From the NCBI RefSeq assembly GCF_000971295.1, contig NZ_LANJ01000011.1, positions 310,001-374,000 on the forward strand: a stretch of 64,000 nucleotides of DNA, in the 5' to 3' direction. Position numbers and translations under genes: made by a program. This document shows, in pieces, positions 35,354 to 44,574 of the stretch. The first letter of the stretch is position 1. Every line of letters starts with the position of its first letter. The notes under the pieces were generated by a model. That model was not told where the DNA came from. It saw only the letters and a program-made list of their open reading frames with translations, and did no database searches. This stretch comes from Devosia epidermidihirudinis (GTDB taxonomy: Bacteria; Pseudomonadota; Alphaproteobacteria; Rhizobiales; Devosiaceae).

Positions 35354-36123
35354 TACACACCTGCTGTTACGTTGATGAAGCTCGGCGTGGGCAGCGAACC
35401 GGTGAACGTCCCTAGGTCAACCGCTGCACCGTTCGGCGGGATGGCGCGGAACGCTCCGTTTCTGACGGCAGCCGTTCTATCTTTCGCCTGCGCGAACAAA
35501 ACGTCGCCAGCACCAGTAGCCCGAAGGTGGGGATGCTCAGCCAAGAAGCTGCCCTGCCCAAAGACAGCCTTGCCCGGCTCGACTTCAAACATTGGCAGCG
35601 AGGGCGACGGCGCATTGTTCCGGAATGCCAGCACTTGATAGCTGCGAACTGCTGCCGGCAGATCGATTGCCGATGACGTCGCAAACTCGCGCAGCCTGAT
35701 CTGCGTCGCGGTTGCATAGGCGCACACTAGACGCACGCCACCCCCGCTCGCCTGCACAGGCATGCCATGGGGGATCATCTTCCCGTCATAGGCCACGAAG
35801 AAGCGCGGGACATAGCCAAGGTTATGCTGGAGCAGCAGATGGTCGAAGACTTGCGACTGCCCGTAGTAGAGCTGCGAAAGGTAGGCATCGCTGCCTACCG
35901 TCACCGTACGCCCAGCCACGGCCACATGCGAGATTGCAGTGTTTCCATGGACAACGACCCCGTAGTAACCAAAGTCAGAATGGAAATAGATACTGTTGAT
36001 CCAGGTTATGGGATCGAGAACGGGCCTGTTGGCGGGGGAGTTTGGGTTGTCGGCATCCCCCCCGCCCGGAGCTTCCTCAAAAATCGCACAGCGATACTCG
36101 TCGGCATAAAGGCGAACGCTCAT
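35353..36123 (-). CDS. Phage tail-associated hypothetical protein
   Basis: 256 residues, beta-rich (YYGVVVHGNTAISHVAVAGRTVTVGSDAYL). It overlaps the tip protein gene by 4 bases. Position suggests a tail-tip accessory or receptor-binding part. Confidence 0.65.
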   Translation of the reverse strand: MSVRLYADEYRCAIFEEAPGGGDADNPNSPANRPVLDPITWINSIYFHSDFGYYGVVVHGNTAISHVAVAGRTVTVGSDAYLSQLYYGQSQVFDHLLLQHNLGYVPRFFVAYDGKMIPHGMPVQASGGGVRLVCAYATATQIRLREFATSSAIDLPAAVRSYQVLAFRNNAPSPSLPMFEVEPGKAVFGQGSFLAEHPHLRATGAGDVLFAQAKDRTAAVRNGAFRAIPPNGAAVDLGTFTGSLPTPSFINVTAGV

Positions 36124-38729
36124 GTCGTGATCGCGATGCGTTTGGCGTTGAGGTTGATGACCATCTTCCCATCAGGGCTTTGCAGCACCCCCGCAGTAAT
36201 CGTCTGCACCCGAGTGGCGCGCATCGTTAGAACGCCGCCTTCGAACACGAAGGGGTTTTCAAGCGACGTGCCGTTGGTGAAGCCGATCTGGTCAGCGACC
36301 ATCAGGATGCGTGATTTGCCGTCCGTCATTGCGTCGAGGTACATCGCGGCACTATTCGGTGCCGCGCCACCACTAGCCGCGACGCTTAGGGCTACGCGGG
36401 CACTGGCCCCTTCGGGAGTGGCTGCAGTGAAGATGCGGAATAGGCCCTCGGCGGATTGCCCGGCAACGCTTGATGTCAGCGAAAGGATCGAGTTCCCGAT
36501 AGCCTCCAGACCTGTTGTGGGATGATGCACCTCAGCCGACAGCAAGTTGACGATTTCTGTGGTGGCCGGAAGGCCGGACACCGGGTCGAAGACCTCTGCC
36601 CGTAGTTCCTCTATGCGCGCGACGATGGCCGAGTTCGGCCCTGTGGCCGTTAGGATTTCCTCGCGGAACAGCGCGCGGTTATTGGCGGTCTCCGACGACG
36701 TCTCCCGGCGAATGATCTGCCGGTCGTTGAAGTCACCTACCGCGCCCTGTACGTTGAGCAGGATGGCTTTGCGCTTCTCCTCAATGGTCTCGCGCGTGTT
36801 GTGGCGAGCCCAGTCTTCGAGTTCAGCGACCTTGTCGCCGATCTCATTGGCCAGATCGTCCAGCTCTACGTCGAGTGCGTTGAGCTTAACGTCTGGGATA
36901 ATGACCTCAAGCCATCCCGAAGCAAGCGTCCGCCGCCCAGAGTTCGTGACGTACTGGATCTGGACCTCGAAGACCTCACCCTGCAAAAGGCTGTCGAGCA
37001 CTCGCGCCGAGCCGGTGAGGAGTTCCGGGCGCGGGATAAGCCCCACCCACCGGTTTGTGGTTTCGCCTTTAAGCCGGTGCGATATCCGAACGAAGTCGAC
37101 ATCGACTGCAACGGAGGTGCTTGACCAAAAAGCGTCATAGCCTGGACGACGCGGGCGCCCCTGGCTGTCGTTGCCGATAGCTGGAGCCACAGAAAACCCC
37201 ACCACGGCTTGCGGTGCAGGACGGTTTGTCACCACAGGCGCAAAGGATAGCGGCCGCTGGTCAGTCGTTGGGTTCCAGTTGTGGTCAGCTGGGTCGATCT
37301 CGTGCAGACCGAAGACGACGTTGCCCCAAATGTCGCGGGTCCGAACCGTGATCAGGAACAGCTTGTTGACGTAGCCGAAGCGCTCCGACGTCCACGCTCC
37401 CACCATGAGGGGGCGGTATTGCCCAAATTCTGGAGGCAAAGCAGCAACGTGCGTCTTGAAGCGCCTGCTTTCCTCCACGATGGCCTTGAGCAAGCGCTGG
37501 GCCTGTGTGCCAGAGAAGGTGGTATCGAACGCAAAGCCGTCAGGCTGTGGTCTGCCATCATCTTCGGCTTCGAGGTCCGCGCGAATGTACGGGGCGGTCT
37601 CCTTGTCTTCCCAAGCCTGTGTGGGCTCGCGATAGGTCGCCGTGGCGCCATTGATGATGTCATCAAGGTTGGGAAACGGGATTGCGCCAAGCCGCTCCGT
37701 GGCCAACACGTCCGCATCGGAGAACGCGAAGTCAGCTACGGTAGGAACGCCGACCAGAATGTATTTCGTGCCATCGGCAGCGGGGCAATACCGGGCGTTG
37801 GCACCAACCAGCAGTTCGCGGATCACGTCAGCTGGGCGTTCGTTCAAGTTGATCTTGCGGCCGGCCCGGAAGCGCTTTTCTGTGCCGCCACTCACCAGCG
37901 AGACATTCTCGTTACAAGCGTTGATGGCCGCAGCCCACACCGCATAGGGCAGCTGCGCGGCAGTGGACGATCCGCCCCAGATCTTCTTGCCAAGCGTGGT
38001 GGCTGGCGAGCCATCCGGCTTTGGCGGATTGTAGTAGATGCCGCGTTCGATGTTGTAGATCATGACGGCGTTGTTGTCGGAGAACGCCCACGTGGATGGG
38101 TTCTCCCAGCGCTGTGGGCCAGAGCCGCCTGCGGTGCTGTCCTTGGTAATATCGTAGAGTTTGATGCCCTGAAACTCGCCTACGAATGACGGGAAGCCCG
38201 TCCAGAGCTTCTCGTCCCAAAGCGACGTTGTGATGAGCAACGGCAGGCCGCGACCGACCATATCCCCGGTCCAAGGCCGGTCGGGATCGGCGCCAAACTT
38301 GCTGGTCAGATAAGCATCGGATCCGATCTGGCTCCCGTTGAGAAACTTCCACCAGAGACGGCGCTGGCCACCATCGTCCTTGAGAGTGACGGGGTTACCC
38401 TGTTCAACAGCACCTGCCGTCGTGAGCGGAACGCGCGTTGCGTTGACGAACAGACCAACCATATCGTTGATGGCCAGATCGCCGAACGAGTAGACGTCGA
38501 CGCTATAGGCATTGGGGACGCCATTAGCCTCACCCCAGCTGTTGCCATATTCGAACTTGCCGGGCTCGCCGACCGTGCCCATCAAGAAATACTGAGGGAC
38601 CTTGCCACCAACCTGGGCAGAGCCCCGCGTGCCTGTTGCCTTCTGCTGCTTCTGCGCAGTTGCCTGCTGGAACAGGGACGACGCGAGCGACAGAACAATG
38701 CCGACGACAAACTGAATGATGAAGTTCAT
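36120..38729 (-). CDS. Tail tip / host-specificity protein (J-like)
   Basis: 869 residues. A hydrophobic N-terminal helix (IIQFVVGIVLSLASSLFQQ) is followed by domains typical of tail attachment proteins, and a coiled coil lies around 605-690 (DDLANEIGDKVAELEDWARH). The C-terminal straight-fibre part (DGKSRILMVADQIGFTN, VITITAGVLQSPDGKMVINL-like) resembles DUF1983 of lambda J. It would form the tip that contacts the host. ATG 38729 overlaps the upstream stop. Confidence 0.82.
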   Translation of the reverse strand: MNFIIQFVVGIVLSLASSLFQQATAQKQQKATGTRGSAQVGGKVPQYFLMGTVGEPGKFEYGNSWGEANGVPNAYSVDVYSFGDLAINDMVGLFVNATRVPLTTAGAVEQGNPVTLKDDGGQRRLWWKFLNGSQIGSDAYLTSKFGADPDRPWTGDMVGRGLPLLITTSLWDEKLWTGFPSFVGEFQGIKLYDITKDSTAGGSGPQRWENPSTWAFSDNNAVMIYNIERGIYYNPPKPDGSPATTLGKKIWGGSSTAAQLPYAVWAAAINACNENVSLVSGGTEKRFRAGRKINLNERPADVIRELLVGANARYCPAADGTKYILVGVPTVADFAFSDADVLATERLGAIPFPNLDDIINGATATYREPTQAWEDKETAPYIRADLEAEDDGRPQPDGFAFDTTFSGTQAQRLLKAIVEESRRFKTHVAALPPEFGQYRPLMVGAWTSERFGYVNKLFLITVRTRDIWGNVVFGLHEIDPADHNWNPTTDQRPLSFAPVVTNRPAPQAVVGFSVAPAIGNDSQGRPRRPGYDAFWSSTSVAVDVDFVRISHRLKGETTNRWVGLIPRPELLTGSARVLDSLLQGEVFEVQIQYVTNSGRRTLASGWLEVIIPDVKLNALDVELDDLANEIGDKVAELEDWARHNTRETIEEKRKAILLNVQGAVGDFNDRQIIRRETSSETANNRALFREEILTATGPNSAIVARIEELRAEVFDPVSGLPATTEIVNLLSAEVHHPTTGLEAIGNSILSLTSSVAGQSAEGLFRIFTAATPEGASARVALSVAASGGAAPNSAAMYLDAMTDGKSRILMVADQIGFTNGTSLENPFVFEGGVLTMRATRVQTITAGVLQSPDGKMVINLNAKRIAITT

Positions 38730-39376
38730 TTGCGGCCGCCTCGCGTCTGCTTGTCGGCACTGCCTTTGGCCTGACCCCACCAGCGATCGATCTGCGCAGC
38801 GGTGTCACCATAACGACGGATGCGGTCTCCCTCACGCAACCGTTGCTGCTCGTCGGATTCCATCGCGGGATTGGTGCGCGTGTTGTCGATCACGGCGTTG
38901 ATGGCATCGAGCGATAGACCGCCCTGCCCGCCTGCTGCTGCGTCGTCCACGGCAGCGCCATCGACGCGGCCGGCGAACAGCAGATGCGGCGTAGCTGCGA
39001 GGTACCAAGATGCTGGATCAAAGATCGCCCGGTGCAGCTCGACGCGCGCCACGCGCACGTTGTTGCCAAACACCGTGTCCATGGGCGAGCCGACCGACTT
39101 GTCGATGTGGTCAAGGCCAAACGTTACCGAGCGCGCCTCCATACCAATGGCGTCAACAACCTGCGGCACCTCGAGCAGTGTGCCGCCACCGACCGCATTG
39201 CGGCTCACGGGAGACGTCGCGCCTGCAGGAATGACGTTGACGGCGATGCTGTCTTCGCCGGTCCAATAGACGAAGGACGCAGCCACGCCGGCATTTGTCT
39301 TGCCGTTGACCGTTAGAATGTCGCGCAGCACCAAGGCCCCGCTCTGGAGAGCGGCTATCGTTGCGGGATCGTACAT
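38726..39376 (-). CDS. Phage tail tip-proximal protein
   Basis: 216 residues. Starts MYDPATIAALQSGALVLRDI; the middle has AVVPAGATSPV-type loops and the C-terminal 40 residues are Arg/Lys-rich. Its place between distal-tail and tip genes suggests a DUF2163-type baseplate hub part; not certain. Confidence 0.65.
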   Translation of the reverse strand: MYDPATIAALQSGALVLRDILTVNGKTNAGVAASFVYWTGEDSIAVNVIPAGATSPVSRNAVGGGTLLEVPQVVDAIGMEARSVTFGLDHIDKSVGSPMDTVFGNNVRVARVELHRAIFDPASWYLAATPHLLFAGRVDGAAVDDAAAGGQGGLSLDAINAVIDNTRTNPAMESDEQQRLREGDRIRRYGDTAAQIDRWWGQAKGSADKQTRGGRK

Positions 39377-39384
39377 GGGAGGTC

Positions 39385-40035
39385 CTAGCGGCTGTAGGTC
39401 TGTTCGGCGCTGAACTTAATCGAGGTGTGCAGCGCACCAGAGGTCGAAGGAAAGGCCGATCCCGGCTCAACGCGGAACTTGCCGCAAGGTTTGGAGACGA
39501 TCACGTTTGGCGTCCCACTGATCGACGCAGGGAGCGGGGGCCAGATTTCGGTCGCGGCCACGGCGCCCGTGACGGGGTTGGCGGTTCGAGCCTCTACGAG
39601 CTGCCCGAGATAGTAGCGGCTCGTATCCCAGATGATTCCGAAATACGTCCCGAGCGGTAGGACATAACCGGGTCGAAAGCCTGTGAACGCGACGTGCAAG
39701 CGGTCGGTGACGACGCCAAGCTTTGGCGTGTAGCCGGCAATCCGCGCACCATCTGGGTCGGAGGAAGGGAACGGCAGCTTGTGGTTGAACAAGAGTGCGG
39801 TCTTGAGCCCACCTGCCCGCGAGTTGATGAGGGACATGAGCCCTTCTGCCTCGGCGTGAAGCGATGGGCCCGTGGTGACGCTCGCCTTCCAGAGCGACGG
39901 CGCCCGATCTGCATATCGCGTTTCTCCGCTTGCTGTGGCCGACCGCTGCTGTTGCCAGCCTTGGACGAAAGACACGTCGGTCACATTGAGCAGGTCGGCA
40001 AACGATGCGACGGGAAGGATTGACGGGAGGGCCAT
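39385..40035 (-). CDS. Phage distal tail-like protein
   Basis: 216 residues, beta-rich (LPLGTYFGIIWDTSRYYLGQLVEA). It starts with one base of overlap with the tape measure stop. In siphoviruses the distal tail protein follows the tape measure, which fits here. Confidence 0.65.
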   Translation of the reverse strand: MALPSILPVASFADLLNVTDVSFVQGWQQQRSATASGETRYADRAPSLWKASVTTGPSLHAEAEGLMSLINSRAGGLKTALLFNHKLPFPSSDPDGARIAGYTPKLGVVTDRLHVAFTGFRPGYVLPLGTYFGIIWDTSRYYLGQLVEARTANPVTGAVAATEIWPPLPASISGTPNVIVSKPCGKFRVEPGSAFPSTSGALHTSIKFSAEQTYSR

Positions 40036-42323
40036 TAGGTGGTCCTCCGCAGGTTGTTCTTGTTGTAGGCGGCCAGTGCATCAGGCAACTGACGACGCAG
40101 CTCCTTGGTCACTCCACGGGCAAACGCTGCGCCGTCCTCTTCCGTCGCGCCGGGCATCACCTGCATATGGTTGGTGATGTGGATGACCGGCCCGTTGTCG
40201 TTGCTCTGGTTCTGGTTCGCGGCCATAGCAATAGACTGCTGATGCGGGATGACCTGAGAGCCGCGTGGCAGGTTCACCAATTCGGGCCCGCGCTCACCTA
40301 CCCAGGCCATACCGCCGGGGGCGAAGTTGGTGCCGGTGGCAAAGCCAGGGAAGAAGCCGCCGGGCTTGAAGGCGATTGGGATATTCCACATACCCCCGAC
40401 CATGCCGCCGCCGAGCCCGCCCATGAGACCACCGAAGACCATGTCCCAGATGCCATTTAGAGCCATATCCATGGCCTTCTGGGCGATCTTGTCGAGGGCG
40501 TTGACAGCAGCATTGCCAAGGCTTTCCCAGAGACCGTTGCCTTCCATGATCCCGGATCGAATATCGCCAAAGAAACCTTTGAACACGTCCTTGCCGAAGT
40601 TGTAGATCTCAGTCAGACGGCGCGTCGCTTCTTCAGCAGCAGCCATAGCGGCAGCGAGGCCGGAGATTTCCGCGCGCTGCGCAGGGCCGAGCTTGATGTT
40701 GTCGTTCGCCGCTTTGTTGAGCATGTCTTGCTCGTAGCGCATACGGCTCGCGGCCTCTTCCGTCATTCCCAAGGCGCGGGCTTCTAGTTCCTGGCTGGCG
40801 ATGAACTCGCGGGAGCCGCGCACGAGATCAGCATATGCCTTGGCGGCCTTTTCAGCCCCCTTGTCAGGAGTTGATGGGAGTGTGAGGCTTCCCGGCTTGC
40901 CGAGCGTGCCAGAGAGTTCCCCAAACGACGGCATAGAGCCAATGTCGCTGCCGGTCGACATATCCCCGACCATGCGAGCGAAAGCGTCTCGGGCCGCAGC
41001 TGTAGCCGCGTCCGCCGCACCTTTCACAGCCAGGGCGCTTGCCTCTTGGCGCTTTAGAGAAGCGTCGAAGTTCGCTTGCAAATCGCCAGCACCGAGGAAA
41101 TCAAGCACGCCGCCGGAGTGCTCGCGCAGGAAGCGCATCATGTCTGCAAAGCCGGCTTGAATTTTCTGCCATGCAAGCAAAAAACTGGCGGTTATGTTCA
41201 GCGCAGTTGCAGCTAACGACTGATACATAAACTCCCCACCAGCGACGAGGCGTTGCCATGTGTCGAGCCCAGACTTCTTGATCCGAGCGAATGCCTCGCT
41301 CACGCTGTTCGCCCCGTCGACAACCTTGAAAAGCTGATAGACCAGCTCACCCGCAATAACGACGAGCGCGCCAATGCCTGTACTGATCATTGCAGCGCGC
41401 AGAAGGCGAAGGCCTGCAGTGAGCGAGGCAACTGCGCCATGGGCAGCAACAAAGCTGAACACCCACTGGCCAGCCATAAACGCTGCATAGGACGCGGAGT
41501 ACGACAGTATCCGTTCTATGGATATGGCGCCGGTGTTCATGGCGTCGGCCAGCCACAAGATCGCTTCAGCAACACGGGATGATCCGTCACGGGCTTGGTC
41601 GAACTTGCCAACCATGGCCATTATGCCATTCCCTAGCTGGCCAAACGCGTCCCCGATCGTTGCGGGCATGCTATCCGCCTCGGCGCGGAGCAGTTCCAGC
41701 TGGGACGTGATCCCGATGATATCTTTGCTCGTGATCTTGCCGGCAGCGCCCAAGGCGCGTAGCTCGAGCGTTGACACACCCATACTCGCGGCGAGAGCAC
41801 TTGCTACTCGGTCGCCCGAGGCCAGCACCGTGTTGAGGTTTTCGCCACTCAGCTTGCCCAAGGCCATAGCCTTGCCAAGGGCATTCATCACACTCGCCGC
41901 GCGGTCTCCCTTGCTGCCACTGACTACCAGCGCATTGTTGATCGCTTCGACGTAGTTGAGCGTCTGGCCCGTACTGGCGCCCATCTCGCGCATCGCCGTC
42001 GCGTTGAGCAGGAAGCTCTCGGCGGTGAGGTCGAGCGAAGAATATGTGCGGCGAGCCATCTCTGATAGGCGCTGCATAGTTGCGGCGCCCATCCCAATCG
42101 AACCTGTCGCAATCTCAACTCGACTGGAGAGGTCCGTCCAGCGGTTCGTATAGTCGATGAGCTTAGACACGCTGAATGCCGCAGCTAACCCTGCGAAAGC
42201 CTTCGCAAGTAGTCCGGCCGATTTTTCGGTGCGACCAGCCTGAGCTTCTAGATCCTGAAGGCGATCCTTTGCGACAACAACCCCGTCCGAGCGGATTGCT
42301 AGACCAAGTTCTGCAATATCCAT
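40035..42323 (-). CDS. Phage tail tape measure protein
   Basis: 762 residues. The N-terminal tape-measure domain (DLSSRVEIATGSIGMGAATMQRLSEMARRT, ELRALGAAGKITSKDIIG) is followed by hydrophobic helices (about 290-330) and a helical stretch. The C-terminal Gly-rich part ends with a GERGPELVNLP motif, frequent in these proteins. It sets tail length and helps DNA entry. It follows the tail chaperone genes after a plus-strand cargo block. Confidence 0.92.
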   Translation of the reverse strand: MDIAELGLAIRSDGVVVAKDRLQDLEAQAGRTEKSAGLLAKAFAGLAAAFSVSKLIDYTNRWTDLSSRVEIATGSIGMGAATMQRLSEMARRTYSSLDLTAESFLLNATAMREMGASTGQTLNYVEAINNALVVSGSKGDRAASVMNALGKAMALGKLSGENLNTVLASGDRVASALAASMGVSTLELRALGAAGKITSKDIIGITSQLELLRAEADSMPATIGDAFGQLGNGIMAMVGKFDQARDGSSRVAEAILWLADAMNTGAISIERILSYSASYAAFMAGQWVFSFVAAHGAVASLTAGLRLLRAAMISTGIGALVVIAGELVYQLFKVVDGANSVSEAFARIKKSGLDTWQRLVAGGEFMYQSLAATALNITASFLLAWQKIQAGFADMMRFLREHSGGVLDFLGAGDLQANFDASLKRQEASALAVKGAADAATAAARDAFARMVGDMSTGSDIGSMPSFGELSGTLGKPGSLTLPSTPDKGAEKAAKAYADLVRGSREFIASQELEARALGMTEEAASRMRYEQDMLNKAANDNIKLGPAQRAEISGLAAAMAAAEEATRRLTEIYNFGKDVFKGFFGDIRSGIMEGNGLWESLGNAAVNALDKIAQKAMDMALNGIWDMVFGGLMGGLGGGMVGGMWNIPIAFKPGGFFPGFATGTNFAPGGMAWVGERGPELVNLPRGSQVIPHQQSIAMAANQNQSNDNGPVIHITNHMQVMPGATEEDGAAFARGVTKELRRQLPDALAAYNKNNLRRTT

Positions 42324-42382
42324 AGTTGCTCCTCTTGGGGGCGTGAGTTAGCGTCCCGCCAACATCTGTGAGGGGGAAGCAA

Positions 42383-42835
42383 ATGAAGTTCGTTCGCGCG
42401 ATTTTTCGGGTTCTGGTTGGACTGGTGTTCGGGGTAGTCAGCGGGGTAGCGCTGGCGCCGGCGTTTGCCGCATTCTCCGACAGCAGTGGGAGCAGCGCCT
42501 GGGTTATTTTCGTGGTTGTGATCGGCGGCGCGCTGCTCGGCTTTTTTGCTCCGACGCTGCGCCGTGCATTTGGGCGCGGCTTCTTGCTGGCCGGAGTGAG
42601 CGTTTTTGCACTGCCACTTTCCGTAATGCTGCTTTCTGGCCGCGTCGGGAGTGACATGATTGCAACCACAGATGCCAGTAGTCAGGCAGCTACCGCCGCA
42701 GGGGCTGGAATTGCTGGCGTTATGATGACTGGGGTTGCTGGGTTCGTCGGTTTCTTCTTCGGAGCAATCCTGATCATCATCGGCCTTGTTCTCGCACTTG
42801 GCGGTCGCCGAGAGGTTTACGTAGTTCAGCGATAG
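42383..42835 (+). CDS. Polytopic membrane protein (moron)
   Basis: 150 residues from ATG 42383 (GAGGGGGAAGCAA upstream). Four to five membrane helices (about 7-30, 39-57, 66-84 and 108-140), with short Arg-rich loops. No known family. It is divergent from the tape measure and heads a three-gene plus-strand block with envelope-directed products. Confidence 0.7.
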   Translation: MKFVRAIFRVLVGLVFGVVSGVALAPAFAAFSDSSGSSAWVIFVVVIGGALLGFFAPTLRRAFGRGFLLAGVSVFALPLSVMLLSGRVGSDMIATTDASSQAATAAGAGIAGVMMTGVAGFVGFFFGAILIIIGLVLALGGRREVYVVQR

Positions 42836-42929
42836 GCCGGTACAGTGTCGCAATAGCCGCTGAATCTTGCGCAAAGCCCTGACTGGACACAATTCCTAAG
42901 CTTCGCCACACTGCCCTTTGGGGGAGTTC

Positions 42930-43523
42930 ATGGCGAAGCGTAAATCATCACTTGGTGGCTGGCTTATTGTTGGCCTGCTGGTCTTTGGAATTGCCCAGTG
43001 CATGAAGACGCCCACGCCATCGAATACAACGACTGCGGCCCGACCAACCGCACCGGCTGTCGTGGCGGCCCCTACTCCCAAATCACCCGTTCCGAAGGCC
43101 ACCACACCAGCCAGCAATGAGCCTTCGACCTCGGCTCCCATCGAAATCCGTTACGTCTCAGCGTCGACCCTGAACATACGCGCAGAACCGTCGACCAACG
43201 CAGCGATAGTGAGCAAAATATCCAACGGCGAGCGGGTCACCGTCCTAGATAGGGCAAGCGGCTGGGTTCTGGTTCAGTCTTCCGCTGGTTACGGATGGAT
43301 AAGCGAACGATACACGTCCTCGACCCGCCCAGCTCAGATTTACACTCCGCCCGCAACGTTGGTTCAGGCTCCCCCAAAGTCTTCTGGGCTTTCATGTTCA
43401 CCGAGAAGAACTTGTTCCCAGATCGGAAGTTGTAGCGCCGCGAGGTGGTATCTCGCCAACTGTTCCTGGGGCGGGCGGCTTGATCGAGACAAAGATGGGC
43501 GCCCCTGCGAGGCGATGTGTTGA
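42930..43523 (+). CDS. SH3b-excalibur membrane-anchored protein (moron)
   Basis: 197 residues from ATG 42930 (GGGGGAG upstream). An N-terminal membrane anchor (WLIVGLLVFGIAQC) is followed by a Pro/Thr linker, a bacterial SH3 domain (STLNIRAEPSTNAAIVSKIS...GWISERY, about 72-130) and a C-terminal excalibur calcium-binding motif (DRDKDGRPCE) with several Cys. SH3b domains bind cell wall, so it may modify or coat the envelope of the lysogen. Confidence 0.82.
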   Translation: MAKRKSSLGGWLIVGLLVFGIAQCMKTPTPSNTTTAARPTAPAVVAAPTPKSPVPKATTPASNEPSTSAPIEIRYVSASTLNIRAEPSTNAAIVSKISNGERVTVLDRASGWVLVQSSAGYGWISERYTSSTRPAQIYTPPATLVQAPPKSSGLSCSPRRTCSQIGSCSAARWYLANCSWGGRLDRDKDGRPCEAMC

Positions 43524-43612
43524 AGGTCAGGCCTGACCAGCGTGTTCAGCCTGCCTTCAGGTTCAAGCTGCCAGAAATGCGCATCAAACGAACACCCATG
43601 AGGAGATCGCGC

Positions 43613-44170
43613 ATGGACCGCCGTCACTTTTTGTTGGGGCTAGCAGTGGTTGCAGCCTCCCCCGCCACAGCCTTTGCTCAGAGCACCTCAATCCCATCTT
43701 CGAATGAGATCATGCGCCAGTTGGACGCCGCTCCTTCCTTGGAAGTGGCTCCCGCAAATCGCGTCACCATTCAGGACTTCCGCAAGCGTCCCGACCTCCG
43801 CTGGGCGGCCCCATCGATCGATATTCAGGCCATCAACTTTGAGTTTGGTTCCGCCTCGATCCCGCGCTCTGAGTACCGCAAGGTTTTCGAGATCGCTGAC
43901 GCCCTGAGCGATGTTTTGCAGCGCCGCCGCCGCGCCTTGTTCCTTATTGAGGGGCACACCGATGCTGTAGGCTCTCGTTCCTCGAACCAACTGCTTTCGG
44001 AGCGCCGTGCCGCGTCCCTGAAACGCGTCTTGGTGAACGAGTTCGGCATCCCTTCCCGCGTCCTCGAGACCGTTGGCTACGGAAAAGACTACCTTCTGAT
44101 CAACACGTCCCGAGAAGACTGGCGTAACCGCCGAGTAACTCTCCGCAGGATTGACGACTTCGTTCGGTAA
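43613..44170 (+). CDS. OmpA-family peptidoglycan-binding protein with Tat signal (moron)
   Basis: 185 residues. The N-terminal DRRHFLLGLAVVAASPATAFA is a twin-arginine signal, and ATG 43613 has AGGAG eight bases upstream. The C-terminal OmpA-like domain (INFEFGSASI, IEGHTDAVGSRSSNQLLSERRA, VGYGKDYLL) binds diaminopimelate. It is the third gene of a plus-strand cargo block in the tail operon. A hairpin follows at 44180. Confidence 0.85.
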   Translation: MDRRHFLLGLAVVAASPATAFAQSTSIPSSNEIMRQLDAAPSLEVAPANRVTIQDFRKRPDLRWAAPSIDIQAINFEFGSASIPRSEYRKVFEIADALSDVLQRRRRALFLIEGHTDAVGSRSSNQLLSERRAASLKRVLVNEFGIPSRVLETVGYGKDYLLINTSREDWRNRRVTLRRIDDFVR

Positions 44171-44179
44171 CCACAACTT

Positions 44180-44199
44180 GCCCCGGCCTTGGTCGGGGC
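44180..44199 (+). terminator. Hairpin after the three-gene cargo block
   Basis: GCCCCGG / TCGGGGC-type stem with a short loop, then CCTACTCTAT. Weak T content. Confidence 0.45.
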
Positions 44200-44205
44200 C
44201 CTACT

Positions 44206-44568
44206 CTATCTAAACACGGCGTCGAAAAGTTCAGGAGTCAGTGGTCGACCTTCTACCTGACCGTCGTGCCGTCGCGCTGACTTCAGCCATTCGTCATCCA
44301 TCACCCGGACACAGCGCATCAGAGTGGCGAATTCATCGCCGCCGTCGACCCCTTGCCGTGCGGCCCATTGGTTGATGGCGGAGAATGGAATTGGCCCCTC
44401 GCTCATTGCAACCTGACGATCCGAACATAGTGCCCAGAACGCCGATAGAAGCTCGTCAGCGCCCGGTAATAACTCCGGGGGCCAGCTGACGGGGCGTTCG
44501 TCCGCACCCGCCACCCATGCGCGATAGACTGCGCCGTGCGCTATTTCCCACGCAACGGCGCTTCGTAG
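44206..44568 (-). CDS. Tail assembly chaperone, T extension reached by -1 frameshift
   Basis: This frame is -1 to the upstream G gene and open from the slippery site (44568-44574) to the stop at 44206, adding about 120 residues to the first 137 of G. A GTG at 44514 could start a 102-residue product, but it has no ribosome site, and the frame upstream is open and sensible (SAVAWEIAHGAVYRAWVAGADE). The sequence PVSWPPELLPGADELLSAFWAL fits tail assembly chaperones. The G-T fusion would bind the tape measure and recruit tube protein. Confidence 0.8.
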   Translation of the reverse strand, partial: LRSAVAWEIAHGAVYRAWVAGADERPVSWPPELLPGADELLSAFWALCSDRQVAMSEGPIPFSAINQWAARQGVDGGDEFATLMRCVRVMDDEWLKSARRHDGQVEGRPLTPELFDAVFR

Positions 44569-44574
44569 TTTCCC
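44531..44574 (-). promoter_or_regulatory. Programmed -1 ribosomal frameshift site
   Basis: Zero-frame G-GGA-AAC (44574-44568), a 6-nt spacer (TACGAA), then a stem GCGCCGT / ACGGCGC (7 bp) extended by GCG / CGC past one bulged T, with a 10-nt loop that holds the zero-frame TAG (44543-44541). Slippery heptamer, spacer and hairpin match the lambda G/GT pattern. Confidence 0.85.

Noticed and set aside
44206..44514. Independent GTG-started gene for the second tail chaperone
   Set aside because: No ribosome site; the frame is open upstream to a perfect slippery site, so frameshift expression is the better model.
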